The notes under the pieces: model-generated | Seen by the model: only the letters and a program-made list of their open reading frames with translations | Told to the model about the DNA's origin: nothing | Database searches by the model: none | From: a gamma proteobacterium symbiont of Lucinoma myriamae | GTDB taxonomy: Bacteria; Pseudomonadota; Gammaproteobacteria; GRL18 | Direction of reading: 5' to 3' | DNA: 7,023 nucleotides | Assembly: GCA_025655635.1 (NCBI GenBank) | Contig: JAHXIM010000201.1 | Location: 1-7,023, forward strand | Shown: positions 1-6,606 of the stretch, piece after piece | Position numbering within the stretch: the stretch's first letter is position 1 | Layout of the letters: each line of letters opens with the position of its first letter | Made by a program: the position numbers and the translations under genes

Positions 1-7
1 GCGGCGT

Positions 8-532
8 CTATAGTAAGGGCTCAATTTGATTAATTAATTTTTGTTTTGAAATTAAGCCGCCAGCGCGATAGCGAATAATGCCATGCTTATCTATAAGAAT
101 GCTATAAGGTAAGGCTCCACTATTATTACCATATTGATAAGAGACCCGCATTGCAGTTTGGCCACCAACCAAAATGGGATAATCAACGCCCAGTTTTTGG
201 ACAAATTGTGCAATTTTGTTCTGATCATCAATACCCACACCAATAACAATAAAGTCTTTATCCTTATATTGCTTATACACTTCTATGAAATCCGGCATTT
301 CTCTGCGGCAGGGAGGACACCAGGTTGCCCAGAAATTAAGCAGAACCACTTTATTATCCCATTGTGAAAATTGCTGCTGCTGACCGTTTAAGTCAGGTAA
401 TGAGAAATCCTGCCGTTTGAGAGAATGAGATTTGCTGATAACTTCAGGGGCGTCATTGACTGATTTGAGTGTATAACCAAAAGCAAACAATAAGAGAGCC
501 GCTGTGATAAGAACGATAATACCGATTTTCAT
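8..532 (-). CDS. TlpA/ResA-like membrane-anchored thioredoxin-fold protein
   Basis: The 174-residue protein is probably a periplasmic thiol-disulfide oxidoreductase held in the inner membrane by its N-terminus. Residues 3-20 form one hydrophobic segment with a Lys before it and no obvious signal peptidase site, so I read it as a signal anchor. The thioredoxin-like domain spans about residues 40-174. It carries the active-site motif WCPPC (Cys72 and Cys75) in the typical context LNFWATWCPPCRREMP, and the cis-proline loop LPYSILID (Pro142). Family members (TlpA, ResA, CcmG) reduce disulfides in cytochrome c maturation, copper-centre assembly or general periplasmic repair; the exact client cannot be read from the sequence. 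The gene starts 40 nt after the dsbD stop on the same strand, so co-transcription is likely and DsbD is the obvious electron donor. No good Shine-Dalgarno sequence precedes the ATG, which suggests translation linked to dsbD. The TAG stop lies inside the window, so the gene is complete. Confidence 0.9.
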   Translation of the reverse strand: MKIGIIVLITAALLLFAFGYTLKSVNDAPEVISKSHSLKRQDFSLPDLNGQQQQFSQWDNKVVLLNFWATWCPPCRREMPDFIEVYKQYKDKDFIVIGVGIDDQNKIAQFVQKLGVDYPILVGGQTAMRVSYQYGNNSGALPYSILIDKHGIIRYRAGGLISKQKLINQIEPLL

Positions 533-572
533 AGTTAATTTTTAATCAGGAAATGTTGAGAGTTAGAAGATT

Positions 573-2930
573 TTATTTTCCAGTATTTGAAAATGCGTCA
601 ACATGCTGCGCAAAATCATCACCATTTTTATAGCCTACGACCCGGAAGTTACGCTTTTCTGCAGCATGAGAGACACCTGATTCGGGTGTAAAAAATAAGA
701 TTGCCGGAGGTGCTGGAATTTGAAACGATTTTAACAGTTCCTTATCCTTCTCGTCCATATCCGTCACGTCTGCTTGTAAGACAATGAAGTTTTCCAGAGC
801 AGAAAGAACCTTAGCTGATTTAAATGTGGTGTTCTCCATACTTTTACAATAAGTACACCAGTCGGCATAAAAATCAAGCATCACTGGTTTATTTTTCTGC
901 TTGGCAGTTGCTAACTTCTGCTCTAAATCAGCTAAAGATTTAATTTTTTCAAAGGCAACATGTTGTGGTGCTCTGTCAGGGCCTGAAGCTGAAATGTTAT
1001 GACCTTTGAGCGGCTGCATATAATCAGCATTGCCGGAAGAAGCGCCAATGATTAATAAGCTGGCATAAAGCATTAACAACAAACCTAAGGCTTTCCATAG
1101 ACGTGACCAGCCAGTGGTGTTTTCATGAATGGGAGTTAATGCGCCCATATAGACACCGGAAACAAAGATAAGCAGAGCCCATAACCACATCACAATGATT
1201 TCAGGTAACACTCTTTCCAGCATCCATATGGCCACACCCAACATGGCAACACCAAAGACGGCTTTGATCGTGTCCATCCAGACGCCAGCTCTGGGCATTA
1301 GTTTACCAGCTGATGTGCCAATAACAATTAATGGAATACCCATGCCAAGGCTCATAATAAATAAGGCAGTGCCGCCCAGCAGCGGGTCACCCGTCTGACT
1401 AATAAATAATAAGATGCCCATCAACGGCGGTGCCATGCAGGGACCAACAATGAGTGCTGATAAAACCCCCATAATGGCCACACCAATTAAGGTGCCGCCT
1501 TCTTGTTTATTACTTAGTTCAGAGATCTTTGATTGTAGTGATGAAGGCAACTGTAACTCATAAAAACCGAACATTGAAAGGGCCAGTAAAACAAAAATCA
1601 GAGAAAAACTACCCAATACCCAGGGGTTCTGGAAAATAATCTGGATATTGTTACCGGACAGTCCAGCAACAACGCCCACTAAAGTATAAACAACTGCCAT
1701 GGATAGCACGTAGACCACGGACATGACAAAGGCACTGCTGCTGGCCTTGCTTCCCTGACCGGCAATAATACCTGAAAGGATGGGAATCATAGGAAATACG
1801 CAGGGAGTAAATGCCAGTCCAAGACCGATTAAGAAAAAGGTCAATAAGGCAATCAGAGTATTTTCAGAGCTTAACATACCGGCTAATGCATCCTGTTCTG
1901 ATTGCACCTGAGGTTTATTGCTCTGGACTGCTGAATTGCCTGCTGCTGTCTTATTTGATGCATTGTTTAATGCATTAAACAATGCATCAGGGGGAGAGCT
2001 GTCAGCAATAGCGGCTGATAATTTAGAGATATCCAGCTCAATATTTTTTGTCACTTTAGGGTAGCAGATACCAGATTCAGAGCAGCCCTGATAGCTTACT
2101 TTTACAGCCAGAGGTTTAGTTTTATCACCAGAACCGATAATGGGTATGTTAATGCTTAAATCATGATAATAGGCTTCGTAATCACCTAAATACTCATCAT
2201 TTTTTGCTTTTCCTGCAGGCATACCAGGTTGTTGAATAGTAAAGCCATTGCCTTCTATGAGTTGAAATTTAAATTTATTCTTATAAAGATAATGGTTGTC
2301 TGCTATAGACCATATGGCTGAGAGCTGATTATTATCATCCATAGAGAGTGAAAACTTAAAGGCTTCTTCAATATCTAGAAAATCATCCTGAGCAGCAACG
2401 TCATTGCCCAGATTAGCCAATGTATTAAGGGTGTTTGCAGACTCAGGTGAGTCAGCAGGTTTAGCTTCAGTGCTGTTGTTTTTTGCCTGACTTTTGATCT
2501 GAGTGAAGGAAACCTGTTGTTTTAAAGGAGGATAACAAATACCGCCAGAGGCGCAGCCTTGTGATTTTGCTGTTAAAAAGAGTAGTTCACCGGCTTCTTT
2601 TTCCGATGTGAAAGGAATACTGGCAGTAAATTCTTTTTTGAATATTTGTATTTTACCAAAATAGGGATCTTCTTTAGTTTCACTAGCTGATAATTCAACT
2701 TCACCAAGCGTTAAATTGTCATTATTAGCAGTGAAGGTGACTTTATCGCGATAAACATAATAACCATCAGCAACTTTCCAGGATACAATGACCTGATTAC
2801 CATCAGCAGAGGTGACCACTTTAGTGGGTTGTATGGCAAATGCCTGTTCTGGAGGAAGAAAATCCTGTTCTGCCAGTGTGTAGCTGGATATTGAAAATAG
2901 AAATAAAAGTAAGAAAAATCGCTTTAGCAT
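573..2930 (-). CDS. dsbD: Thiol:disulfide interchange protein DsbD with duplicated N-terminal alpha domain
   Basis: DsbD passes electrons from cytoplasmic thioredoxin through the inner membrane to periplasmic proteins. I start it at an ATG (785 aa) that opens a good signal peptide (MLKRFF, a Leu/Phe-rich core, then a likely cleavage near TLAEQ). An in-frame GTG four codons upstream (2942) is less likely. Domains in order: alpha-1, about residues 24-145, with Cys126-x5-Cys132 followed by Tyr-Pro; alpha-2, about 183-302, with Cys283-x5-Cys289 and again Tyr-Pro; a Ser/Asn/Gln-rich linker, about 303-350; a multi-helix membrane beta domain, about 355-635, with TPCVFPMIPILSG (Cys377) and VGPCMAPPLMG (Cys498); and a C-terminal thioredoxin-like gamma domain with ADWCTYCK (Cys692, Cys695). 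The protein has exactly eight cysteines, all in these four pairs. E. coli DsbD (about 565 aa) has a single alpha domain, so the extra domain explains most of the added length. It sits between cutA and a TlpA-like gene, probably as one operon. Confidence 0.95.
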   Translation of the reverse strand: MLKRFFLLLFLFSISSYTLAEQDFLPPEQAFAIQPTKVVTSADGNQVIVSWKVADGYYVYRDKVTFTANNDNLTLGEVELSASETKEDPYFGKIQIFKKEFTASIPFTSEKEAGELLFLTAKSQGCASGGICYPPLKQQVSFTQIKSQAKNNSTEAKPADSPESANTLNTLANLGNDVAAQDDFLDIEEAFKFSLSMDDNNQLSAIWSIADNHYLYKNKFKFQLIEGNGFTIQQPGMPAGKAKNDEYLGDYEAYYHDLSINIPIIGSGDKTKPLAVKVSYQGCSESGICYPKVTKNIELDISKLSAAIADSSPPDALFNALNNASNKTAAGNSAVQSNKPQVQSEQDALAGMLSSENTLIALLTFFLIGLGLAFTPCVFPMIPILSGIIAGQGSKASSSAFVMSVVYVLSMAVVYTLVGVVAGLSGNNIQIIFQNPWVLGSFSLIFVLLALSMFGFYELQLPSSLQSKISELSNKQEGGTLIGVAIMGVLSALIVGPCMAPPLMGILLFISQTGDPLLGGTALFIMSLGMGIPLIVIGTSAGKLMPRAGVWMDTIKAVFGVAMLGVAIWMLERVLPEIIVMWLWALLIFVSGVYMGALTPIHENTTGWSRLWKALGLLLMLYASLLIIGASSGNADYMQPLKGHNISASGPDRAPQHVAFEKIKSLADLEQKLATAKQKNKPVMLDFYADWCTYCKSMENTTFKSAKVLSALENFIVLQADVTDMDEKDKELLKSFQIPAPPAILFFTPESGVSHAAEKRNFRVVGYKNGDDFAQHVDAFSNTGK
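1956..1989. repeat. Perfect 34-bp palindrome inside dsbD
   Basis: The sequence is a gapless self-complementary palindrome of 34 bp, centred between 1972 and 1973, with arms beginning TGATGCATTGTTTAATG. It lies in frame within dsbD and encodes part of the hydrophilic linker (around DALFNALNNAS) between the second alpha domain and the first membrane helix. It could extrude as a cruciform in DNA or form a hairpin in mRNA. It has no T-tract to act as a terminator. Its role, if any, is unknown. The palindrome itself is directly visible and certain. Confidence 0.95.
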
Positions 2931-2972
2931 TATTGTGACCACTGCTGTTGATGTTTGTGTTATTTAATTAAG

Positions 2973-3001
2973 ACCTGAAATAGTGTTCTTTGCTTTCAGG
3001 T
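2973..3001. repeat. Hairpin in the cutA-dsbD gap
   Basis: ACCTGAAA (2973-2980) and TTTCAGGT (2994-3001) are exact reverse complements around a 13-nt loop, in the spacer between the cutA stop and the dsbD start. Read on the minus strand, it is followed by TCTTAATTAAA rather than a proper U-tract. It is therefore more likely an mRNA processing, stability or partial attenuation element than a strong terminator. Eight AT-rich base pairs could also be chance. Confidence 0.45.
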
Positions 3002-3032
3002 ATTAGTAATCCATTACGTATAGGTTAAGGAT

Positions 3033-3374
3033 TTAATTTATACTATTATCTATCCATTTTAGATATTCTGGTAAACCACTATTTATATCTATAGCGATGA
3101 TCTCGGGTACTTCATAGGGGTGTAAAGAGGTAATAACCTGTTCTAAAGCTGGGTATTTTTCTTTAGTCGTTTTTATCACTATCATATTTTCTTTGGCCGA
3201 TTCGACGTTATCCTGCCAATGATAGACAGAATAAACAGCGGGTAACACATTAACGCAGGCTGCCAGTTTTTGAGCGACGATATTTTCCGCAATATTGATG
3301 GCGACATCTTCATCTGGGCAAGTACAAAGAACCAATTGATAGACAGGCTGCTCGGTGATATTATTTTTCTTCAT
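3033..3374 (-). CDS. cutA: CutA1-family divalent-cation tolerance protein
   Basis: This encodes a small soluble protein of the CutA1 family, which forms very stable trimers and has been linked to tolerance of copper and other divalent cations; its biochemical role remains poorly defined. I chose the ATG that gives 113 residues, close to the E. coli length of about 112. An upstream GTG at 3428 would add 18 residues that do not look like the family. Visible hallmarks are LVLCTCPDE near the N-terminus (Cys17, Cys19), KLAACVNVLP (Cys40), the YHWQ segment, IKTT, and SLHPYEVPEI (His85) followed by YLKWI near the end. Cys17, Cys40 and His85 match the positions of the putative metal-ligand residues of the E. 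coli protein. An AAGGA lies 14 nt upstream of the ATG, which is rather far for a ribosome binding site. It is probably the first gene of the minus-strand operon with dsbD, as in the E. coli arrangement. Confidence 0.93.
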   Translation of the reverse strand: MKKNNITEQPVYQLVLCTCPDEDVAINIAENIVAQKLAACVNVLPAVYSVYHWQDNVESAKENMIVIKTTKEKYPALEQVITSLHPYEVPEIIAIDINSGLPEYLKWIDNSIN

Positions 3375-3430
3375 TTGAAAAAAGTGATTCCTTACCCCAT
3401 TAATAAGGATACAATCTGAAGAGAACACTT

Positions 3431-3485
3431 TTTCAGAAATATCGATTAATGTGGAATGTAAAATAGAGTAATTAAATTTCTGAAA
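3431..3485. repeat. 10-bp inverted repeat in the cutA/fxsA divergent region
   Basis: TTTCAGAAAT (3431-3440) and ATTTCTGAAA (3476-3485) are perfect reverse complements separated by 35 bp, within the 258-bp gap between the divergent cutA and fxsA starts. The placement would suit two half-sites of a regulator or a paired promoter region, but the arms are AT-rich and I recognise no known operator. The rest of the gap holds no gene, tRNA or promoter I can support on either strand. Confidence 0.35.
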
Positions 3486-3632
3486 TTTTAAGTGATGAAC
3501 AGGGGATTAGCAACTTGTTCAAACCTAACATTGCTTTTTAACTATCGAACTCTAAGGTCAGACCTGTATGCAGTTAAAAAATTCAATTTTTACAGACCTG
3601 ATCAAACTATACATAAACTACTTGAGACTATG

Positions 3633-4172
3633 ATGCCAATATTACCCTTATTTCTTCTTGTTTTTATCGGTGTGCCTTTGATAGAAATTTATTTACTCAT
3701 TGAAGTCGGCAGTGCTATCGGTGCTCTTCCAACAGTGCTGGCCGTGGTGTTCACTGCGGTATTAGGTGTGACCTTAATTCGTATCCAGGGGTTTTCAACC
3801 ATACAAAAAGCACAAAAGTCCATGGCTCAGGGAATAGCGCCGGCAAAGGAAATGTTTGAAGGCATCATGCTCTTGTTTGCTGCTATTTGTTTGCTGATGC
3901 CTGGTTTTTTTACCGATGCTGTAGGTTTTTTACTTTTAATTCCTCCTTTTAGAACCTTATTAGCCTCTTTATTAATTGGCAGTGCGGTTCTGAAATCTCG
4001 TTTTTCCAATGCCAATAGAGGTTTTTCCGGTGGTGATTATTTTGAAGGGGAATATGAGGATTTAACCCCTGAACAGCAACATGAACGCAACAAAGAAAGG
4101 CTTCAGCACCAGCATATCATTGAAGGCTCAGTAGATAATTCAGACGATAACTCTGGTGGTACATCTAAGTAA
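3633..4172 (+). CDS. fxsA: FxsA family membrane protein
   Basis: This is an inner-membrane protein of the FxsA family, named because extra copies in E. coli relieve exclusion of phage T7 by the F plasmid; its normal role is unknown. The 179-residue reading begins MPILPLFLLVFIGVPLIEIY, a typical family start. Hydrophobic segments lie at about residues 3-25, 31-50 and 77-118. The signature LLMPGFFTDAVGF plus LLLIPPFR spans residues 87-107. The tail from about 120 is hydrophilic, acidic and probably disordered. Two adjacent ATGs (3630 and 3633) compete; TTGAG at 3622-3626 spaces better to the second. The frame stays open upstream to 3492, but those 46-47 codons lack family similarity and would put a polar stretch ahead of the first helix, so I exclude them. 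Position directly upstream of groES matches the conserved neighbourhood in Gammaproteobacteria. Confidence 0.9.
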   Translation: MPILPLFLLVFIGVPLIEIYLLIEVGSAIGALPTVLAVVFTAVLGVTLIRIQGFSTIQKAQKSMAQGIAPAKEMFEGIMLLFAAICLLMPGFFTDAVGFLLLIPPFRTLLASLLIGSAVLKSRFSNANRGFSGGDYFEGEYEDLTPEQQHERNKERLQHQHIIEGSVDNSDDNSGGTSK

Positions 4173-4227
4173 AAATAGATTAACAGAGCGGTTTTTACAA
4201 AATAAAGCTATTTTTTATCAGTTTATC

Positions 4228-4254
4228 CTTGAAAAAAAAAGCCGAGTCCCAAAT
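4228..4254 (+). promoter_or_regulatory. Candidate sigma-32 heat-shock promoter
   Basis: CTTGAA (4228-4233), then 13 nt, then TCCCAAAT (4247-4254) resembles the sigma-32 consensus (CTTGAA and CCCCATNT). The spacing equals that in the E. coli groE promoter as I recall it. It points toward groES, but an intrinsic terminator lies between them, so either the terminator is read through or the match is fortuitous. Confidence 0.5.
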
Positions 4255-4274
4255 TAATCAATCATCAACATAAT

Positions 4275-4310
4275 CCGGATTAGTCTGATTCAGAACAATC
4301 CGGTTTTTTT
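4275..4310 (+). terminator. Intrinsic terminator between fxsA and groES
   Basis: CCGGATT (4275-4281) pairs with AATCCGG (4297-4303). After a 2x2 internal loop, TCTG pairs with CAGA around a 3-nt loop. Seven Ts (4304-4310) follow directly. This has the form of a strong rho-independent terminator and would end fxsA transcripts. Its T-tract also supplies the start of the -35 box of the next promoter. Confidence 0.85.
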
Positions 4311-4337
4311 AACAATATTGATTAGCACTCTTAAGAT
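4309..4337 (+). promoter_or_regulatory. Sigma-70-like promoter of groESL
   Basis: TTAACA (4309-4314) and TAAGAT (4332-4337) are separated by exactly 17 bp and match TTGACA/TATAAT at 5/6 and 4/6 positions. The predicted start is near 4344, about 30 nt before the groES GTG. The -10 box lies in the CIRCE spacer, so a bound repressor would block it directly. Confidence 0.7.
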
Positions 4338-4348
4338 GAGAGTGCTAA
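4322..4348 (+). promoter_or_regulatory. CIRCE operator (HrcA binding site)
   Basis: TTAGCACTC (4322-4330), nine spacer bases, then GAGTGCTAA (4340-4348) is an exact match to the CIRCE element TTAGCACTC-N9-GAGTGCTAA. HrcA binds CIRCE and represses groE and dnaK operons, releasing it on heat stress, with GroEL feeding back on HrcA activity. Its overlap with the -10 box is the classical arrangement. hrcA itself is not in the window. Confidence 0.97.
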
Positions 4349-4374
4349 AAAACATATGACGGAGAAAATTTAAC

Positions 4375-4662
4375 GTGAACATTCGCCCATTAGGTGATCG
4401 CATAGTTGTGCGTCGTCTTGAAGAAGAAACAAAAACTGCTGGTGGTATTTATATCCCTGATTCTGCAACTGAAAAGCCATCTGAAGGTGAAGTCGTTGCT
4501 GTTGGTAATGGCCGTATCTCAAATAAAGGTAATCCGATAGCCATGGAAGTAAAAAGTGGTGATAAAGTGATTTTCGGTAAATTTTCCGGAAGTGAAGTTA
4601 AAGTTGGTGATGAAACATTGCTGATTATGCGTGAAGAAGACGTATTAGCCGTTGTTGAATAA
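4375..4662 (+). CDS. groES: Co-chaperonin GroES (Hsp10)
   Basis: GroES forms the heptameric lid of the GroEL folding chamber in the cytoplasm. The 95-residue protein is full length. It begins MNIRPLGDRIVVRR, followed by the mobile loop, about residues 16-33, that contacts GroEL (ETKTAGGIYIPDSA). GEVVAVGNGR and the C-terminal LLIMREEDVLAVVE complete the family pattern. The hydrophobic tripeptide of the mobile loop is Ile-Tyr-Ile where E. coli has Ile-Val-Leu, a conservative but visible change. The start codon is GTG, preceded by GGAG (4361-4364) at 10 nt. The gene is first in the groES-groEL operon, 67 nt upstream of groEL, and is controlled by the CIRCE-overlapped promoter just upstream. Confidence 0.98.
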   Translation: MNIRPLGDRIVVRRLEEETKTAGGIYIPDSATEKPSEGEVVAVGNGRISNKGNPIAMEVKSGDKVIFGKFSGSEVKVGDETLLIMREEDVLAVVE

Positions 4663-4729
4663 GTAACAAATCAGTACAGAAAATACACAACTATCCCATT
4701 TAAAGAAATAAATTATCGAGGTATAAAAC

Positions 4730-6379
4730 ATGCCAGCTAAAGATGTAATGTTTGGAGATGACGCACGTCATCTAATGGTTGCCGGAGTCAATACTCTGGC
4801 TAATGCAGTTAAAGTCACATTGGGTCCTAAAGGCCGTAATGTTGTTTTAGACAAAGCATTTGGTGCGCCAACCATCACTAAAGATGGTGTTTCAGTGGCA
4901 AAAGAAATTGAACTGGAAAACAAATTCGAAAACATGGGCGCTCAGATGGTCAAAGAAGTATCATCTCAGACTTCTAATGTTGCTGGTGACGGTACCACTA
5001 CTGCGACCGTATTAGCACAATCTATTCTAAACGAAGGCTTAAAAGCAGTTGCTGCCGGCATGAATCCAATGGATTTAAAACGTGGTATCGACAAAGCCGT
5101 TACTGCTGCGGTAGCAGAGATTGAAGCAATGGCTAAGCCTTGTGAAGATTTTGCAGCCATCGGTCAGGTGGGTTCAATCTCTGCCAACTCTGATGAAAGC
5201 ATTGGTAATATCATTGCAGAATCAATGGAAAAAGTTGGTAAAGAAGGTGTTATTACTGTTGAAGAAGGTACTGCACTGCACAATGAATTAGACGTTGTTG
5301 AAGGTATGCAGTTTGACCGTGGTTACTTATCACCTTACTTTGTTAACAACCAGGACAGCATGACTGCTGATCTGGAAAGCCCGTACATTTTATTACACGA
5401 TAAAAAAGTATCAAATATTCGTGATTTGCTCCCAGTACTGGAAGCCGTTGCTAAATCAGGCAAGCCTTTATTTATTGTTGCAGAAGATATTGAAGGTGAA
5501 GCGCTGGCCACTTTAGTGGTCAATAACATGCGCGGTGTTGTTAAAGTGACTGCGGTTAAAGCACCTGGTTTTGGCGATCGTCGTAAAGCCATGCTGCAGG
5601 ATCTCGCTATTCTGACTGGCGCTACTGTGATTTCTGAAGAAGTTGGTCTAAGTCTTGAAGCCGTTACTCTGGATGATCTGGGTACAGCTAAGCGTGTTCA
5701 GGTGAGCAAAGAAAACACCACTATCATAGATGGTGCAGGTCAGGAAGCTGATATCAGTTCACGTGTTGAGCAGATCCGTCGTCAACTGGAAGAAACGTCT
5801 TCTGATTATGACCGTGAAAAACTTCAGGAACGTGTTGCTAAATTAGCAGGCGGTGTTGCTGTCATTAAAGTGGGTGCAGCGACTGAAGTTGAAATGAAAG
5901 AAAAGAAAGCGCGTGTTGAAGACGCATTACATGCCACTCGTGCCGCAGTAGAAGAAGGTGTGGTACCCGGCGGCGGTGTTGCACTGATTCGTGCTTTACA
6001 GGCGATTGGTGATGTTGAGACTCTTAATCATGACCAGAGCGTTGGTGTTGATATTGCTAAACGTGCCATGGAAGAGCCTATGCGTCAGATTTCTATCAAT
6101 GCCGGTGATGAAGCCTCAGTTGTGGTAAACAATGTTAAAGGCGGCGAAGGTAATTATGGTTATAATGCTGCAACCAGCGTTTATGGCGACATGATTGAAA
6201 TGGGTATTATGGATCCAGCTAAAGTCACTCGTTCAGCATTACAGCATGCAGCTTCTGTTTCTGGTCTGATGTTGACTACCGAAGCAATGGTCAGTGAAAA
6301 GCCTCAGGAAGGCGGTGCTGCGATGCCTGATATGGGCGGCGGCATGGGCGGTATGGGTGGAATGGGCGGCATGATGTAA
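4730..6379 (+). CDS. groEL: Chaperonin GroEL (Hsp60)
   Basis: GroEL is the ATP-driven double-ring chaperonin that folds proteins with GroES. The 549-residue protein is complete and aligns with the E. coli protein almost without gaps. The equatorial domain shows KVTLGPKGRNVVLDK and the nucleotide-binding GDGTTT loop with Asp87. The apical domain includes DRGYLSPYF, IAEDIEGEALATLVVN-like VAEDIEG, and KAPGFGDRRKAML. The second equatorial half carries VEDALHATRAAVEEG, with the ATPase aspartate near residue 398, and PGGGVALIR. The C-terminus ends in the flexible GGM repeat tail (MGGGMGGMGGMGGMM). GAGG at 4718-4721 lies 8 nt before the ATG. No key residue is missing. It is co-transcribed with groES and is followed by an intrinsic terminator. 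Confidence 0.99.
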   Translation: MPAKDVMFGDDARHLMVAGVNTLANAVKVTLGPKGRNVVLDKAFGAPTITKDGVSVAKEIELENKFENMGAQMVKEVSSQTSNVAGDGTTTATVLAQSILNEGLKAVAAGMNPMDLKRGIDKAVTAAVAEIEAMAKPCEDFAAIGQVGSISANSDESIGNIIAESMEKVGKEGVITVEEGTALHNELDVVEGMQFDRGYLSPYFVNNQDSMTADLESPYILLHDKKVSNIRDLLPVLEAVAKSGKPLFIVAEDIEGEALATLVVNNMRGVVKVTAVKAPGFGDRRKAMLQDLAILTGATVISEEVGLSLEAVTLDDLGTAKRVQVSKENTTIIDGAGQEADISSRVEQIRRQLEETSSDYDREKLQERVAKLAGGVAVIKVGAATEVEMKEKKARVEDALHATRAAVEEGVVPGGGVALIRALQAIGDVETLNHDQSVGVDIAKRAMEEPMRQISINAGDEASVVVNNVKGGEGNYGYNAATSVYGDMIEMGIMDPAKVTRSALQHAASVSGLMLTTEAMVSEKPQEGGAAMPDMGGGMGGMGGMGGMM

Positions 6380-6389
6380 ACATCCTGAC

Positions 6390-6469
6390 TTAATCCCAGT
6401 TAGTCCCAAGAAAGCTCGCAAACCCAGTGTTTACGGGCTTTTTTATTGCCTTTTAGTCCCAGTTAGCCC
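6390..6469. repeat. TCCC-type direct repeats flanking the groEL terminator
   Basis: TTAATCCCAGTTAGTCCC (6390-6407) recurs as TTAGTCCCAGTTAGCCC (6453-6469), with two differences over the 17 shared positions. Each copy is itself a pair of roughly 10-bp units built on TTAGTCCC. The copies bracket the groEL terminator and lie about 140-215 bp upstream of a tyrosine integrase gene. This placement and the one-helical-turn unit length suggest integrase arm-binding sites or part of an attachment site. That role is inference. Confidence 0.6.
6412..6444 (+). terminator. Intrinsic terminator of groESL
   Basis: AAGCTCG (6412-6418) pairs with CGGGCTT (6434-6440), with one T-G wobble. After a C/A mismatch, AAAC pairs with GTTT around the loop CCAGT. 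A T-run continues to 6444. It starts 32 nt after the groEL stop and would end the operon transcript. Confidence 0.85.
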
Positions 6470-6499
6470 TATAATGAATCATCAAATAGCAGATATTTT

Positions 6500-6590
6500 G
6501 GGGGGTAAGTAGGGGGGCTGGTTAAATCCTATACCAGAAAATGGTTATTGTTAGCCTGATTTCTCTAGCTTAACCCCCTAACTGTCCCCC
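6500..6590. repeat. Imperfect inverted repeat of G-runs and C-runs before the integrase
   Basis: The left arm has two G6 runs (6500-6505 and 6512-6517) followed by CTGGTTAA. The right arm has TTAA (6570-6573) followed by two C5 runs (6574-6578 and 6586-6590). Read on opposite strands, the arms resemble each other with small indels around a spacer of about 44 bp. The right arm ends five bases before the integrase ribosome binding site. It may bind integrase or a directionality factor, or may fold in the leader RNA. No promoter is clear here. Confidence 0.5.
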
Positions 6591-6606
6591 TATTCGAGGT
6601 GATGTT

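Noticed and set aside
3375..3428. CutA beginning at the upstream GTG
   Set aside because: It adds 18 residues not typical of CutA; the internal ATG gives the usual family length of about 113 residues.
3492..3632. N-terminal extension of FxsA by 47 codons
   Set aside because: The upstream residues are polar, do not resemble the family, and would precede the usual FxsA start at the first membrane helix; the region is better read as leader.
4171..4215. fxsA terminator from AAAAATAG pairing with CTATTTTT
   Set aside because: The stem is A/T-only apart from one pair and the loop is 29 nt; the GC-containing hairpin at 4275-4303 with seven Ts is a far better terminator.
6330..6376. Short tandem repeat at the 3' end of groEL
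   Set aside because: This is the normal Gly-Gly-Met tail of GroEL, not a mobile or regulatory repeat.
6500..6517. Intramolecular G-quadruplex
   Set aside because: Only two long G-runs occur on each strand at each arm; four closely spaced runs are not present, so a simple single-strand quadruplex is not supported.
6380..6606. A tRNA gene as the integration target
   Set aside because: No cloverleaf or T-arm sequence is visible between groEL and the integrase; the hairpin present is an ordinary intrinsic terminator.
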